Assembly: GCA_026724425.1 (NCBI GenBank) | Contig: JAIUCV010000008.1 | Coordinates: forward strand, 25,497,470 to 25,561,469 | Length of the DNA: 64,000 nt | Direction: 5' to 3' | DNA from: Erythrophleum ivorense | Taxonomy: Eukaryota; Streptophyta; Magnoliopsida; Fabales; Fabaceae | In this document: one piece after another, positions 1 through 12,207 of the stretch | Layout of the letters: each line of letters starts with the position of its first letter | Position numbering within the stretch: position 1 is the first letter of the stretch | Made by a program: the position numbers and the translations under genes | Notes under the pieces: model-generated | Database searches by the model: none | What the model saw: the letters and a program-made list of their open reading frames with translations, nothing else | Told to the model about the DNA's origin: nothing

Positions 1-2080
1 TTTAAGATGTTCTAATTAGTATCCTAACCTCATTTAGGCTTAATTTGCCTTGCTTTAAGGTGTTTCTATTTTAGTTTACTGAGTTCAGTCCAAATTCTAA
101 ATTACCAATTATTACATTCCCATCCTTATGAATGCAAGTTAAAGGGATAATTTAGCTCATTTGCTTACCCTTTTTGTGAGTGCAAAGGCTTCAATTAGTT
201 CAAATTTCCCATAAATTTCATGATTATGCATCGCTGAAGGTTATAGTTCAATATTATTTACCAAAGCCTTTAGTCATTAGCTTATTCATATTATAAGGTG
301 TTACAATATCTATGTATGTCTGAATGTATGACATTGTAATTTGAATGTGATCATGTCTATTATACTATATGTTTGCTATTTTTTTATGCCTTAGATGAGG
401 GAACACAAATTAAAATTATTTTTTGCACACATGGTAGCTGAAGCATTTCTAGTTTTTGAAACTATAAGTGTTTTTATTGAGAATGTAAATTCTCACTACA
501 CTTAATAATGTATTCAAACATGGACATCTGCTTGAATGATATTATGCTAATAGTAGATATAAGTGCTTAAAGTATATTAGACTTCCAATATCTAGGGTAT
601 AACATAACAAAGACAGAGGAACCTAATCCATTTTGTGCGATACTTGTAATAATAATTATGAGATGCCAACCTATGTTTAGGTCTATGGCTTAAGAATGAG
701 TTGTACTTTTATATATTGATGTTGGAACATTACTACTTAGTAATCTTATTTATAATCATGTAATTCAATTAACATTAGATGTATGGAATATATAGCAAGT
801 TAAATGTTTAAGTTCTATTTTAGAATTTAAATAGCCAAAGAAATAAGGAAATTTTAACAAATGAAATTCAGCACTCAAATAAAAGTAATAAGATTTGTAG
901 CACCCTATAACTAGGAGGTTACAAGTAACCAATAGTCATGGGCACATAGCCCATGTGGTTCAATAACTAGATAAACATGAGTCCTTAGGTCATGTAATCT
1001 CATCCCTATGCTCCACATGTGTTAGCCATCATATGGGGCTAGCATCTCCTACAACCCTTGCTAGTTAAGTTACCATCCAAGATACACTAAAAGCTAATAA
1101 GACTATCATTAGCAACTAGTATTTTGTAACCAATCCTTCCATAAAATGTTACTATCATATATCAAATGATATTAAACATTTCCCTTAAGTAATCAACGTA
1201 GAAATTTATAAAACAAATTCCTAATATCACTCACATTGATTCCATACATGTGTCAATAACTTACAAATCAAGAATTGGAATATAATCAAAATACTTTTCT
1301 ATTGAACATTGATACAATTAGAAATTAAGAATTTATGAACCATGATATTTGACAAAGTATATAATGCAAGATAGCAAAATGTAAAATAAAAAAAAAAGTA
1401 TGCAATGAGATGTTACTACTCACCAACCATCCATGACTTAGTAGTATTTTCTACCACTTTTTGACAATCATCTAAATAGACAACGATGCCAGAGCTTCTT
1501 AAAAGTATCCACAATACCAATCCTATCACAATTTGACTTATAAACACACTTGGAACTAGCTTTAGCAATCTAACCAATACTTTAATTTATGAAAATCATA
1601 ATTAGTTTCCACACAATATAGCCCTATTATCAAATTAGTTTCATTACTTGATTGATAATTTGCTCACAAAGTCATTCACTATGCAATATGGCTCTCTTAT
1701 TCCCCTAGTAATTTCTAATTCATGGTTTTTGAGGTTTCAAGTAAACCATTCACCCGTTAATGAATAACCTAAATTATTGAGTGCATTACAAGTCTTAGTA
1801 ACTAACAAGAAAATCAACTTAAAATTCTCTTTGAATTCAAGTATGATAAAGGAAACAAGAGAAGCACCAACTTACCAAGGTTAAGAATTTTCAACTTTCC
1901 TTCTAATTAATACTTTAATTCTTGAAGGATTATTTTAGTTTTCCACTTGACCATTTACCAAGTACACTTATGTTGCCACATGAGTCACACCACTAGATAA
2001 GTGGTTTACCCTTTCCATGAGCTAACTTTTATTCTTGAACTAGACTTAACACATATCACTCCAATTAGATTTTCAACATC
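1..2080. other. AT-rich intergenic DNA, no gene recognised
   Basis: I see no reading frame, RNA gene or complete mobile element here. The composition is strongly A+T-rich with short homopolymers, as in old decayed plant repeats. A small inverted repeat (CATGGGC, 5-nt gap, GCCCATG) lies near 938-956. A TGTAGCACC motif at 896 resembles the LTR start used elsewhere in the window, but no matching end or target duplication was found, so I do not call an element. Confidence 0.6.
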
Positions 2081-2085
2081 TTAAG

Positions 2086-4354
2086 TGTCAAACCTTATAT
2101 TTCTATTATCATACTCTTCCAATTAAGGCAATTGGAATACATTCATAAGACAAAAGTGAGGGAAAGTATGAAAATAATACAACTTTTATCACGTTACGTC
2201 AGGTAAAATTTTTTTCAATTCACGTTATATGGGCCCCGTGGATTATCCAACAACATTTTCTGGTCATTTATCACTTATACAACTCATACATAACTCAAAA
2301 TTTCACACAATCCACCAACTTTAAGGTAAAAACCTCGGATTTTCACTCCATCTCATGGATAGCATAAGGCAAATTTCAGGGACAATTTTGAAAAATCATA
2401 ACTAAATGTAAAAAAATTAAAATCATACAAGCTATAGCTTTTTGGAAAGCTTTGGATGTTAACTTTACATTATAAATAAGTCCCAGCCATGAAAATCCCG
2501 TCTGAGCCATGTTTGACAATAGAAAAAGTAGGAAGATCTAGCTGCCCTCTGATACTAATATAGATTATTGATATAAAATTTGGAAATTCATAATTAATTT
2601 CACAAAAATCTAATCCATGCAAACTATACCAATTTGGAAAGCTACAGATTTTAATTAGAGGGAAAAAATACTTCTAGACCAATCCAAGAGCATTCAGACC
2701 CTAAAACTTAATCAAACAATAACATGGGTCTGACTGAGTGCCTAGTACTGGACAACAACTTCAAAAATTCATCTCTCTCTCTCTAGACATCCAAATGAGG
2801 TGCTTTTAGTTGGCACAAGTCACTAGGAAGGTATAGTTTCTCCTCGTAAACATTTCTGGCAATTAGACATCATTTTCCCCATGAATGATAGATAACAAAT
2901 TTCGGACTAGACGAACAATGTACTGACCAAAACTAGAATTTTTGCCAACTTCAAAAATTTGTCAAATATTCTATAGACCTCTAAATATTACCTACTTTAG
3001 CTTCCCAAAAATCTCTCAACAAACTCTAAATTTATGTCAAATTTTAGACTAAGAAAATCTCATTTGGATAGAAAAGTGATATAGCTTCACAATATGGTCA
3101 ATTTTGGCTCCCATCGGGTGTTAAGTTTGTCCAAATAGCTTCTCCAATGGTTTGGCACCTCTTGGGCAAGTTTAAAAGCATGAATATGACTTGTGTGAAT
3201 TTCCCAAGTGGTCTTAAACCCCATTCATCTTAATTTGGCCACTCCACATCTAAGAATGCACATGTAACTATAAACCATCAAAGTGCCAAAATCTACATTT
3301 CTATTAATTTCACACCACATATGGTCCATACGAGATTTATACATCATATTACAATTGTTTATGGTCTTACATCACAAAAATGATATGTACAAAGTAACTT
3401 TAACATTCCATTACAAGTAAGGTTATATAATAGACAAAATGCAATCTCTCAAGGTCTTTCGCTTGTACTCCTTGCTTCTTGAACATTAACTAGGCATTTT
3501 AAGATAATGGAGGGAAGGGGAGTGAGATTCCTAGGATCTCAATAGCTCACACACCTATTCACACACACATTTAAGGCATATACACATCAAATGTGCAAAT
3601 AAACAAGCTACTAGAACCATAAACTATGGAAAGAGAGGAGGAAAGGAGAGGAATAGAATTAGAAGAAGATGGAGCATGAAATTCCTTAGATTTCCTTACC
3701 TTTCTTGCCTTTTTCTTCCTCTTTTTCTCCTTCTCTTGGTGTGCCTAAAGGAGCTGAAAATTTTTTGTATTTTGGGCAGAAAGGGTCATGCTTAAGAAGG
3801 TGGGAGAAGAGACAAGAAGCTAGCTTTTTCAAAAATTCCAATTTCATCCTTTCGTAATAGCAATTTCATCTTGACTTCATTTTAGCTCCTTTTATAGAGC
3901 TTTCTTTTCCATTATAAAATTTAGGTTCCCAATTTAATAAAATGCCTTTGGAATCAATCAAATTGGAGCTAAAACCTTATCGAATGAATCCATCAAAGTT
4001 TAGGCTCACTGACATTAGAAAATGTACACCGAAGAGGCTTTACTAATCCTAGGGCTTCTCATGGTTTTTGGGGCCTTTGAGAACTCTGGGTAAGTCAAAT
4101 TTCCCATTTAAAAAGCCCTCTTATATGTTTTTCCAAAAGTTATACTTGTTTACAAAATACCATTATGTTTTGTCAGTTTTCATCACAAATAGTTTCACCG
4201 TCCTAGCTCCATTTTTCTTTCCGTCTGAGCTAGAATTATCATTTTTAGGAGTCTAGGACTCTACCCAAATTTTTTAGGACATTATCTAGCCATTTCAAAG
4301 GACTTGCTTTTTTATAGCTCATTTCGTTGTTTTACGAAAATTATGTTCATTACA
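2086..4354 (-). mobile_element. Solo LTR A, Tekay-type family, minus orientation
   Basis: The block starts TGTCAAACC, a decayed form of the TGTAACACC start of the other LTRs, and ends ATTACA. It is flanked by a perfect 5-bp target duplication TTAAG at 2081-2085 and 4355-4359, and there is no interior between the ends, so it reads as a solo LTR left by LTR-LTR recombination. It aligns with solo LTR C over 2.5-3.5 kb and 3.6-4.3 kb but lacks about 1.4 kb corresponding to roughly 10.0-11.4 kb of C, an internal deletion. On the minus strand a donor-like AAAG/GTAAGG has its intron side starting at 3699. The family match rests on the terminal motifs and alignment by eye. Confidence 0.75.
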
Positions 4355-4359
4355 TTAAG

Positions 4360-5130
4360 TGAATGAAATTTTACTTTTCCCCTAACAAAGTATAATAACT
4401 TCATTAACTAATCCCTTTATTAGCGTAATAGTTTGCCTAAGCTTAACTTTAATCAAATTCCCTTTTCTTCAATAAAGCCCCCATTTATACATCAACAACC
4501 TTGATCAAAGAGGACTAAAATGGAGCCTACTCCATCTTAACAAGGGAGCCAAACTATTCAAAATTTATCCAATACCATAATATTAATTTAAATAATCAAT
4601 TTAGAATTCCTCTTAGACCCAATTGATAAGCTTATAAGGAAAAGGGTAGCCACTTACAAAGGTTATGGATTTTCCAACCTGTTTGCCAATCTTAAAGTCA
4701 ACTGCCTACATTAACATTCGAGTATCTTACAACCAAGAGAAGAAAGCAACTAAAAAATAAAGGTTCAAGTGTGGGAAAAGTATTTTAAATTGTTCAAACA
4801 ATCATACCTAAGAGTGTAGCTAGTCATGAAGAAAGGAGCAAGAAGAATGAAAGGGGAAAAATGCTAGCCACACATGAAGCACTGCAAAAAAACAAAAAAA
4901 GGAAAGAAAGAAACATGCTTTTAGTGGTGAATTCTCAAAGTTGCCACTAAAGACTTTTAATAGTAACTTTTGTGTCATCACATGATTGTTGCTAGAGGCC
5001 TTAATACTAAAATTTTTTAGTGGTAATAAATAGGTCACTATAAAAAGTACATTTAATGGCGATTTAATGGTGACTAATGTGCTCACTAAATTAGTTACCA
5101 CAAAAAAAACTTTTAGTGGTAACTAGCGCT
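4360..5130. other. Spacer between LTR A and LTR B
   Basis: No gene is seen. 4360-4900 is plain AT-rich sequence. The right part, about 4905-5130, carries repeated TTTAGTGG / GTGACTAA-type words and is listed separately as a possible CACTA transposon end. Confidence 0.5.
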
Positions 5131-5145
5131 TCTTGTGTAATGTTT
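4905..5145. repeat. Possible CACTA (Spm-like) transposon terminus, truncated
   Basis: Short motifs built on TTTTAGTGG, TAGTGGTAA, GGTCACTA and GTGACTAATG recur in both orientations through this stretch, as in the subterminal repeats of plant CACTA elements. The right edge reads GCGCTTCTTGTGTAATG, whose complement begins CATTACACAAGAAG and resembles the usual CACTACAAGAA terminus with changes. LTR B begins at 5136, so the true end may be split by that insertion. No transposase or partner terminus was found, so the call is tentative. Confidence 0.35.
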
Positions 5146-6801
5146 GGTTTTTCTAAAGACTTAACGAACTAGTTATAAAAGAAAGTTCCCTAAATAGAAA
5201 GATTTGAGGCCAAATAAATTTAAGACAATAATCTAAAAAATTGAAATTGAGGATATAAGGCTTAAGATGCCTAAAAATCAGAGTTGGAGTAGCTAAATGA
5301 AATCAAACAAAAACCCGTGGTATTTTTGTAATTTTAGGCACTTTTTAGAAAGCTTAAAGAAGGGATCTTTAAATAGAAAAACTAAACTTCCCAGGGTTCT
5401 CATAGGCCCTAAAACCTATAGGAACCCCTAGAATGATTAAAACCCCTTTGATTTATGTTTTAGAACGTTAGTTGACCAAAACTTTGATTGATTTGTTCGA
5501 AAAGATTTTAAATTCAATTTGGGTGAAACCAAAGGCATTTTATGAATGAGAGGACTTATATTTTATGATGAAAACGATGGTTCTTAAAAATGATTTGAAA
5601 TGTGACCAAATGGAAAAAAAACCAAGAAAAGGGGACAAAAGAGAAATTTTAAAAAAGTGCTTTAGTAGCTTTGCTTCTTATAAGACATGTCCCACTCTCT
5701 TCCCATTTGTAACCAAATTTAGTTCTATTCCAAACCAGAGGAGAGACCAGCCAAGAGAGATGCACAAGAAGGAGAGAAATGGAGGAAGAAAAGCCTAGCA
5801 AAAATGTAAGAAATCAATGCTTTCTTATGCTTCTTGCTTTACTAATCTTGTTCCCCTGTTTCTCCTCTCTTCTCTTATGATTTTGGTGATTGAATTAGGA
5901 CTTTTTTATATTTGGTTCAACAAGAAGAAAGGAGAGTTTGTAAGAGAGATTGGAAGCATTAGAAAGGCCTTTAGAAGAACTTGCAAACAAGGTAAATATC
6001 CAAGGATGTTGTTGCTTCTTCTTGCTCCTTTTCTCATGGTGAGTTTTAGCCATCTCTAGGCTATGTAGGAGGAGATAAATTTTGATCAAAACCAAGGTAG
6101 AAGTAAGGGTTCTAGAGTGTGGGAATTAAGAATATGCAATTACAATTAAATAAGAAACATTAGAAATTAACTTATGGTAATTAGGGATTTTGTTGCACCT
6201 TGGCAAACATGAGAGTTTTTAATGGTAATTTAAGTTATCTAAGGGTGTGTATGAGTTCTCAAGACATCTAGGAAACTTCACAAGTGCCAAATCCCTAAAG
6301 AAAAGCAAGCAAAGTCCATGGGGTCTCCTTAGTGGTGGTGTCTCTACCTAGAGAAGATAAAGTACCTAGGGAGAATTTTAATTAATTCTAAGGCTAGAAA
6401 GGGACTAAATATGATTAATAAATATCAATGGAAGCATTGGTATGAATTTAGAAATCATGGTATGTGAGATGAAAGTTTAGGTTTCTTTTCAAGACATAAA
6501 GAAGTAACATGAGTTTAGACTCCTTGAATTGAATTTGTGATGACTCTGAGGAGTTTAAATGGAGTCAAGAGGCATTGATTAAATGAGAAATTGGAGCCAA
6601 GATTATGAATCCCAAGGGTTGCTTTATTATGTCTTGTATGGAACCATAATGTTGTCTTAGAATAAAGTAAGCATGTATAGAGTTTGTATGAGGCTATAAC
6701 TTGTTCCAATGATTGAATTGTGCCTCATTTGATATGTCTAGGTCAAGTGAATCAAGTTCTACCTAGTTACATGTGTGTAGCTGAAAAGGGGAAGGAGTAA
6801 T
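5136..6801 (+). mobile_element. LTR B, Tekay-type family, 3' part missing
   Basis: The left edge TGTAATGTTT aligns with the start of solo LTR D (13382) and the next 1.6 kb stays colinear with D: the block around 5.3-5.45 kb matches 13.56-13.71 kb, and the GA-rich leader with donor ACAAG/GTAAAT (intron side from 5992) matches D at 14229. The sequence stops matching at 6801, where another LTR starts with TGTAACACCTC. The five bases before B are TCTTG; no second TCTTG following an LTR end was found, so B's right end is lost or rearranged. Confidence 0.6.
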
Positions 6802-7538
6802 TGTAACACCTCAAAATTAATTAAGAATGATTATGATTAATTATGGAGTAATATGGGTTTAATTAGGAAAATTAATTAAGAGAGGAACACATTAAATTGA
6901 GCCTTATAATTAATTTAATTATTGATTTGGGATAAGTATAAAAGCCTAACCTTAGCCTTATAGAAATCCAATTTTATTTCTTAGAGACCCAATATTTATT
7001 TGTACAGACCCAAATGTTAATAGACTTTTTTCAGCTTGGCCTAACTCTTATATAATTCTTGTAATCCTAGAATCCATAGCCCAACAAGCATAAAATTGAA
7101 CCCACTTGGAATTAGGCCTTTGGGTCAGTCCAAGACCCAAACTCAAACCCTAAACCCTTAGTAGCCCTTCCATCATTCTGTAGAAAACAAAACACACAAG
7201 AGACATAAGCATTTTCGGAGGTTTAAGGTAAAGGCTAAGGTTATTGGCATCAATCTACCATTTCTTAATTCTAGAGTCAAAATCAGCTAACGTGATTGCT
7301 ATACAACTTAATCCTCTTCTCTTTCTCTTCAATTTGACCTGATTAGTTTCTCATTTAGAGCATTTTTAACACACCCAAAATCTGATATGGATTATTTGAT
7401 GTTTTCTTAGAGGATTTTTGAAGGTTGAGGCTAGAACGGATATTGGGTAAGTATAAACTCCTCATTTTGATACATTTACTACTAGTCAGAGACCACAATA
7501 GCTAACCTATGATATGAACTCTATTTCTACACGAAAAT
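6802..7538 (+). mobile_element. Fragment of a different LTR (TGTAACACCTC type)
   Basis: A new LTR-like start, TGTAACACCTCAAAATTAATT (first base 6802), interrupts LTR B. It differs from the B/D type in sequence but has the same terminal TGTAACACC form common in Ty3/gypsy chromoviruses. A TATAAAAG box lies 135 bp in. No LTR end, primer binding site or partner LTR could be placed, and the right limit given is only where recognisable LTR-like sequence fades before the inverted repeat at 7539. The five bases before it are GTAAT. Confidence 0.45.
6937..6944 (+). promoter_or_regulatory. TATA box of the 6802 LTR
   Basis: TATAAAAG preceded by GATAAG and followed by CCTAAC sits about 135 bp inside the LTR-like start, a usual place for an LTR core promoter. 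There is no transcript evidence. Confidence 0.4.
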
Positions 7539-7587
7539 ATCCTTGACCATGCATGAACATTATTATTACCCATGCATGGTCAAGGAT
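7539..7587. repeat. Perfect 17-bp inverted repeat with 15-nt loop
   Basis: ATCCTTGACCATGCATG at 7539-7555 is exactly mirrored by its reverse complement at 7571-7587, separated by 15 nt. It lies at the junction between the 6802 LTR fragment and the integrase relic, so it may mark a rearrangement breakpoint. It is not followed by a T run, and a terminator is not implied. Confidence 0.8.
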
Positions 7588-7602
7588 CTCTAGCAAATTG
7601 TG

Positions 7603-8418
7603 GAATGATGCATAATCTATCATTAGCAAAGAATAAGTCACTTCTTAAAGGATTGTATTCTCCACTACTAATTCCATGTGGTCCTTGGAAAGATGTTAGT
7701 ATGGATTTCATTTGTGGACTACCTTGCCCTTAAAGGAACAAAGATGCTATCTTGGTTGTAGTTGATCAATTATAAAAGAATGGCTCATTTCATTCCTTGC
7801 AATAAGACTATTGATCCTTCTCAAGTGGTAGATTTGTACTTTGGAAAAGTGACTCAAATCCATGGTGTTCCTAGGACAATTGCCTTTGATAAGGGCACCA
7901 AGTTCTTTAACTACTTTTGGAAGATATTATGGAAGAAAATTGGCACAAAGCTTCTCTTTAGCACAAGATTCCCTCCTTAAACTAATGGGAAAACCAAGGT
8001 CACAAATAAATGTCTTGGTACCTTGCTTGGAAGTTTGGTGAAGAACTAGAAAGAATGCAATTCATAGTTTGCTCATGCTGAATTTGCTTATAATCATACC
8101 CATTGTCCCAGTGCCCTTACTAATTAGCAATCAAACAAATGAATAAGTAAAAACAAGGATAAAACATATTAAAAGGCTTCATGAATAGATTTGCCAACAA
8201 ATTATTAAGCAAAATAAAGCTTACAAAAAGAAAGAAAACGAGGAAACTAAGTTTATGTAGAGGGCAAATAGTCCCTTCAAGGTCCTTGAAAGGGTGAATA
8301 ATAATGCTTATAAGGTGGAATTATCAAGTGATTATGATGTTTCAACCACCATCAATATGGTTGCTTTATCTCTATTTTGAAGATGGGCTATTGAATTTGA
8401 GGACAAATCCTTCTCAAT
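7603..8418 (+). pseudogene. pol: Relic of a chromovirus integrase (end of pol)
   Basis: Reading across several stops shows the integrase core and C-terminal region of a Ty3/gypsy pol: a WKDVSMDF block near 7693-7716, a VVVDQL block with the first catalytic Asp near 7757-7774, then KMAHFIPCNKT, GVPRTIAFDKGTKF with the second Asp, and GTKLLFST. The expected third acidic residue is lost: where the family has a Glu in its GQTE motif, this copy reads GKTK. Further on FAHAEFAYNH and PFKVLERVNNNAYKVEL represent the C-terminal part, and the frame ends near the polypurine tract at 8419. The longest open piece is 7762-7980 (72 residues). Gag, protease, RT and RNase H are absent, so only the 3' end of the element remains. 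The lack of a clear chromodomain suggests a Reina-like rather than Tekay lineage, but this is uncertain. Confidence 0.75.
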
Positions 8419-8540
8419 AAAAGGAGGATGATGTAAGTGCACGTACAAACATAATTCATCATACAATAAGCAAGGCATATTTAATCAATGACTTAAGTTT
8501 AATGGAAAATTAGGTATATTTAATAAATGACTAGGTCAAC
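8419..8540 (+). mobile_element. Polypurine tract and start of the relic's 3' LTR
   Basis: AAAAGGAGGATGA at 8419-8431 is a typical polypurine tract directly after the pol end, and TGTAAGTGCACG at 8432 would be the 3' LTR start. The LTR is interrupted after 109 bp by solo LTR C, and the matching right part should resume at 12213. A TATA-like ACTATAAAAG near 12407 fits that reading. The LTR's right end was not located. Confidence 0.5.
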
Positions 8541-8742
8541 TATAACACCATAATTCTAAAACCCAACTCATGCAATTTCCATGCCTTATCTCATGCTAGT
8601 TCTATAGGAAGTAACATAATGGCATTGGGTATATTTAATAAATGACTAGGTCAACTATAACACCATAATTCTAAAACCCAACTCATGCAATTTCCATGCC
8701 TTATCTCATGCTAGTTCTATAGGAAGTAACATAATGGCATTG
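8513..8742. repeat. Perfect 115-bp tandem duplication over an LTR boundary
   Basis: 8513-8627 and 8628-8742 are identical by eye over 115 bp. Each copy holds 28 bp of flank, including the TCAAC target duplication, and the first 87 bp of solo LTR C, so the LTR start occurs twice (8541 and 8656). Perfect identity between copies in otherwise decayed DNA implies a recent duplication. Confidence 0.9.
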
Positions 8743-11700
8743 GAAATCATGGATAAAGTTGAATTTTGTCACTGGTAAAATTTTCTTTCAGTGTCTTGTG
8801 GGCCATATGGACTAATCCATCTCATTCTCATATTTAAATACATCAATAAAACTCATAACAAGCTCAAGAAGTGGCTTATACCTCGAGCAAAGGGAGTAGA
8901 TACACAAAATACAATGGTGCAGCCTCAGACTGATTTTCTAGATTCTATGCTTGAACTTTGAAAAATCATAACTAATTTTAGAAAAATTATAATTATGCAA
9001 ACTATACTATTCTGGAAAGCTACAAATGTCTACTTTATGCTAAAAATAAATCCAAACCATACCAGAGGCTTCTAACTACCAGAAATTGATGGAACAATAC
9101 TAGAAATCAACTATCATTATTGGTAATGATCTCCAACTTCAAAAATTCATATCTCCTTGTTCAGAGGTCGAATTGGGGTGATCTTGGTGGCCATGGAAAT
9201 ATTATCATGTCTAGTTTATGATTGTAAAGTTTTATGAGCATTGGATATCATTTGACTCATGAATGACATAGTCCAAGTTTCTGACCATATAAACAGTGTT
9301 TGCATCGATTTAGTAGAAAAATGCCAACTTTGGAAATTTATAATTAATTCCACAAAGCTTCAAATAATCTAATTTTTAGCTTCCAAAAAATCCTTGAAGA
9401 ATATCTACATGTGTGCGAAATTTCATGGGCAAATTCGTTCATTTGGTGAGATCTTCACATTGGGTTGCAAAATGACTCAATTTATGTCATATAAGGGGTC
9501 CAAATGGTCCATTTTGAGTTCTATGGCAACCATGACCACTTTAGCACGTGGGAATGCACCAAAATAGCTGTTTAAACTTGTCTCAAAGGTGTATAAACCT
9601 AGAAATAAAAAACTCACTCTCTCACCCCAAGCCATACATAAGATTACATAGGTCTAGTCTTGCCATTCCATATCCAAAATGCACATTACCATTCATTTGG
9701 CACTAAAACTCATACATACATCAAACATTTGGGTAATTACATATGTTCATATGATTAAACAACAATTTCATCATGGGATTATATCATTTGCCATACATAT
9801 GGCTACAAAAGAGATAAAACTAGACACTTTCATACACTTGGTTGTCAATCTTTTTCTTCTTGGCTTAGTGGCTTCCATTACCTTGCTCATTTGCTCTACC
9901 TAGTATGTTAAGACATTGGAGGGGAAGGAATGAGATTCAAAGAATCCTAACAACTCATCCCCCTTTCAATCACACATAAAGAATATAATACAAGTCTTGA
10001 AAATGTATGCATGGGCATATTAAAATATGTGAGCATTCAAGAAATACCATTGGAATTTGAACAAGTCACATATGGCATACATAGGCTTGCCAAGAAAATG
10101 GATTAGCCTCACCCATTCTCTTATAGATTTTGGACTTGCCTCACCCATTTTCGCTAAGAGGTTATGACTCAACCTCACTCTTGGGAGTCAACATCACTCT
10201 TGGGAGACTCTTTACTTTGTCTCAACCAATTTTAAGGGTTCTTGGCTCATCCTCACCATGGCTAAGGGTTCTTGGCTTCACCACACTCAAGCAAACCTAA
10301 GCACACATACTAGATATCCTTTGAAAGCATATTATAATATCATGGTATCATGGAACTAAAGCATATGTTAGAACACTTTTTATGACTTAAAACACATATA
10401 CACACATTCAAAGACAAGGTAAGCACACATTCATGCATGAGAAAAAGTAGAGAGAGCTACCTTTGCCACACGAGCACACTTTTTCCTTGAGCCTTAAGTC
10501 CTCTCCTTCGACCTCACACACACAAGGAGGTGAATATCATTTCTCTTGGCCTAGATACATCATATGGAGGCCAATTATACTCTTGAATTAAATTCTAAAG
10601 CCATACATTCACTAAAAAAGCTAGGTAGTTCATATGGCTCTTTTATGGTTCCATAATCTACTTAATGAAGCAACCTTAACAAAACATCATCTTAGCTTTA
10701 TTCTCTCCATCCATTTATGATTCTTGACTCTATTTAAACCTCTTGGAGTCATCACACAATCAAATCAAGGAACTTAGCTAAGTGTTGCTTCTTTAAACCA
10801 TAATATGGAACCTATGATACCATCTCACTATCCATGGCTTCTAAAATTTTTCCAAGGCTTCCTCTCATTCTCTTCCATCATACATAACTCAAAAATAGAT
10901 TTGGAACAAATTAAAATTACCCCTTGGTACTCTTTCTAGCCTAGGCCGAAATCATGCTTCATGTGAGTACTAAGTGGGTTTGCTTCATTTTTTTGATGGA
11001 AGATGCACATGAGGAGCCTTCTAGGAATCTCAAGAGCTCATCCAAACACTCATTTAGGCTTAGGAATAATTGTATCAAATCATATTTTTAGTGGAGCACT
11101 TGAAACCTAACTTTGCTACCTTGATTTTCCATGGTTATTTGTTAATTCTCTTTGCATATTCTCATTCTCCACACCCAATTTTCTAGGATTCACCCCTAGT
11201 TCTACCCAAAATCCAAGCCCTCTTAGACTTCCTTAAGGTGGTCAAACCTACAAGAAAGAGTGGGAGGAAGAAGCTACCATAAGAGTAAGATTTTACCTTA
11301 TTTCCTTGCTTTTTTCTTGCTTGTTCTTCACTTGGTTGGCTTCCTTTCCTCAAACAAGAAGTCCCTCTCTCTGTTCTGCCCCCAAAATAGCACCAAAACT
11401 TCATTAAAACCATAGGAAGAAAGATTGAGAGGAGAGGAACAAGTTTGGAAGAAAAAGGAACATGAAAATCCATGAAATTCCTTAGCTTTTTCTTGCTTTT
11501 TCTCCTCCTTTCTTCTCCTCCTTGGTGCGCCTAAGAGAGCTGGTATTTTTCTGGTTTTTGGGCAGAACAAGTCATGCAAATAAAGGGGAAGAAGAAACAA
11601 GAAACTTAAAGAGTGTTCAAGAAGTTTCCATTTTTCCAAAAATTTCAATTTTGCCCTTTGTTTTTGGCATTTTCGTTTCTAACTCGTTTTAGCACCTTTT

Positions 11701-12207
11701 TTAGAACCATCTTTTTTATTATGAAATTTAGGTTCCCAATTTAATAAAATGCCTTTAGAATCACTCAAATTAGAGATAAAATCATCTCAAATGAATCTGT
11801 TAATGTTCAAGCTCACCATAGTTAGAAAACGTCTACCGGAGGGGCTTTAGCTGTCTCGGGACTTCCCATGGTTTTCAGGGCCTCTGAGAATCCCAGAGAA
11901 TTAAAACTTTCATTGAAAAAGCCCTCCTATGAAAATTCTAAAATTTACTTAAAATTACGAAAATTCCATTTCATTTTGTCAACCTTTCATTACATTCCAT
12001 TTCTTTATTCTAGCTCCATTTTTCTTTCCATCTGAGTTTGGGATTCTCATTTTTAGGAGTCTAGAATGCTACATAAATTTTTTGGGACCTTAACTAATTT
12101 GTTTTGGGGGACTTGCTTTTATATCTGGTGAATTTTGCAAGTTTACGAAGAAACCGTACTTTACGTTTCTCACGTTTTCTCTCATTTTCAGAGGACTGGA
12201 TATTACA
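8541..12207 (-). mobile_element. Solo LTR C, Tekay-type family, minus orientation
   Basis: It starts TATAACACC and ends TATTACA; both ends look like TGTAACACC...TGTTACA with one G-to-A change each. The 5-bp target duplication is TCAAC at 8536-8540 (copied again at 8651-8655 by the tandem duplication) and 12208-12212. The body is colinear with solo LTR A and, in reverse, with D. Motifs shared with element 1's LTR include the run of TTGGACTTGCCTCACCCA-like phrases around 10.09-10.28 kb. A donor-like ATAAG/GTAAAA lies on the minus strand with the intron side starting at 11296. No internal coding region remains. Confidence 0.75.

Noticed and set aside
896..4354. Longer version of LTR A starting at TGTAGCACC (896)
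   Set aside because: The preceding AGATT does not match TTAAG after 4354, whereas the start at 2086 gives a perfect duplication.
8541..12207. A and C as the two LTRs of a single element with the integrase relic as its interior
   Set aside because: Each has its own different target duplication, and the relic is on the opposite strand with its own LTR start at 8432.
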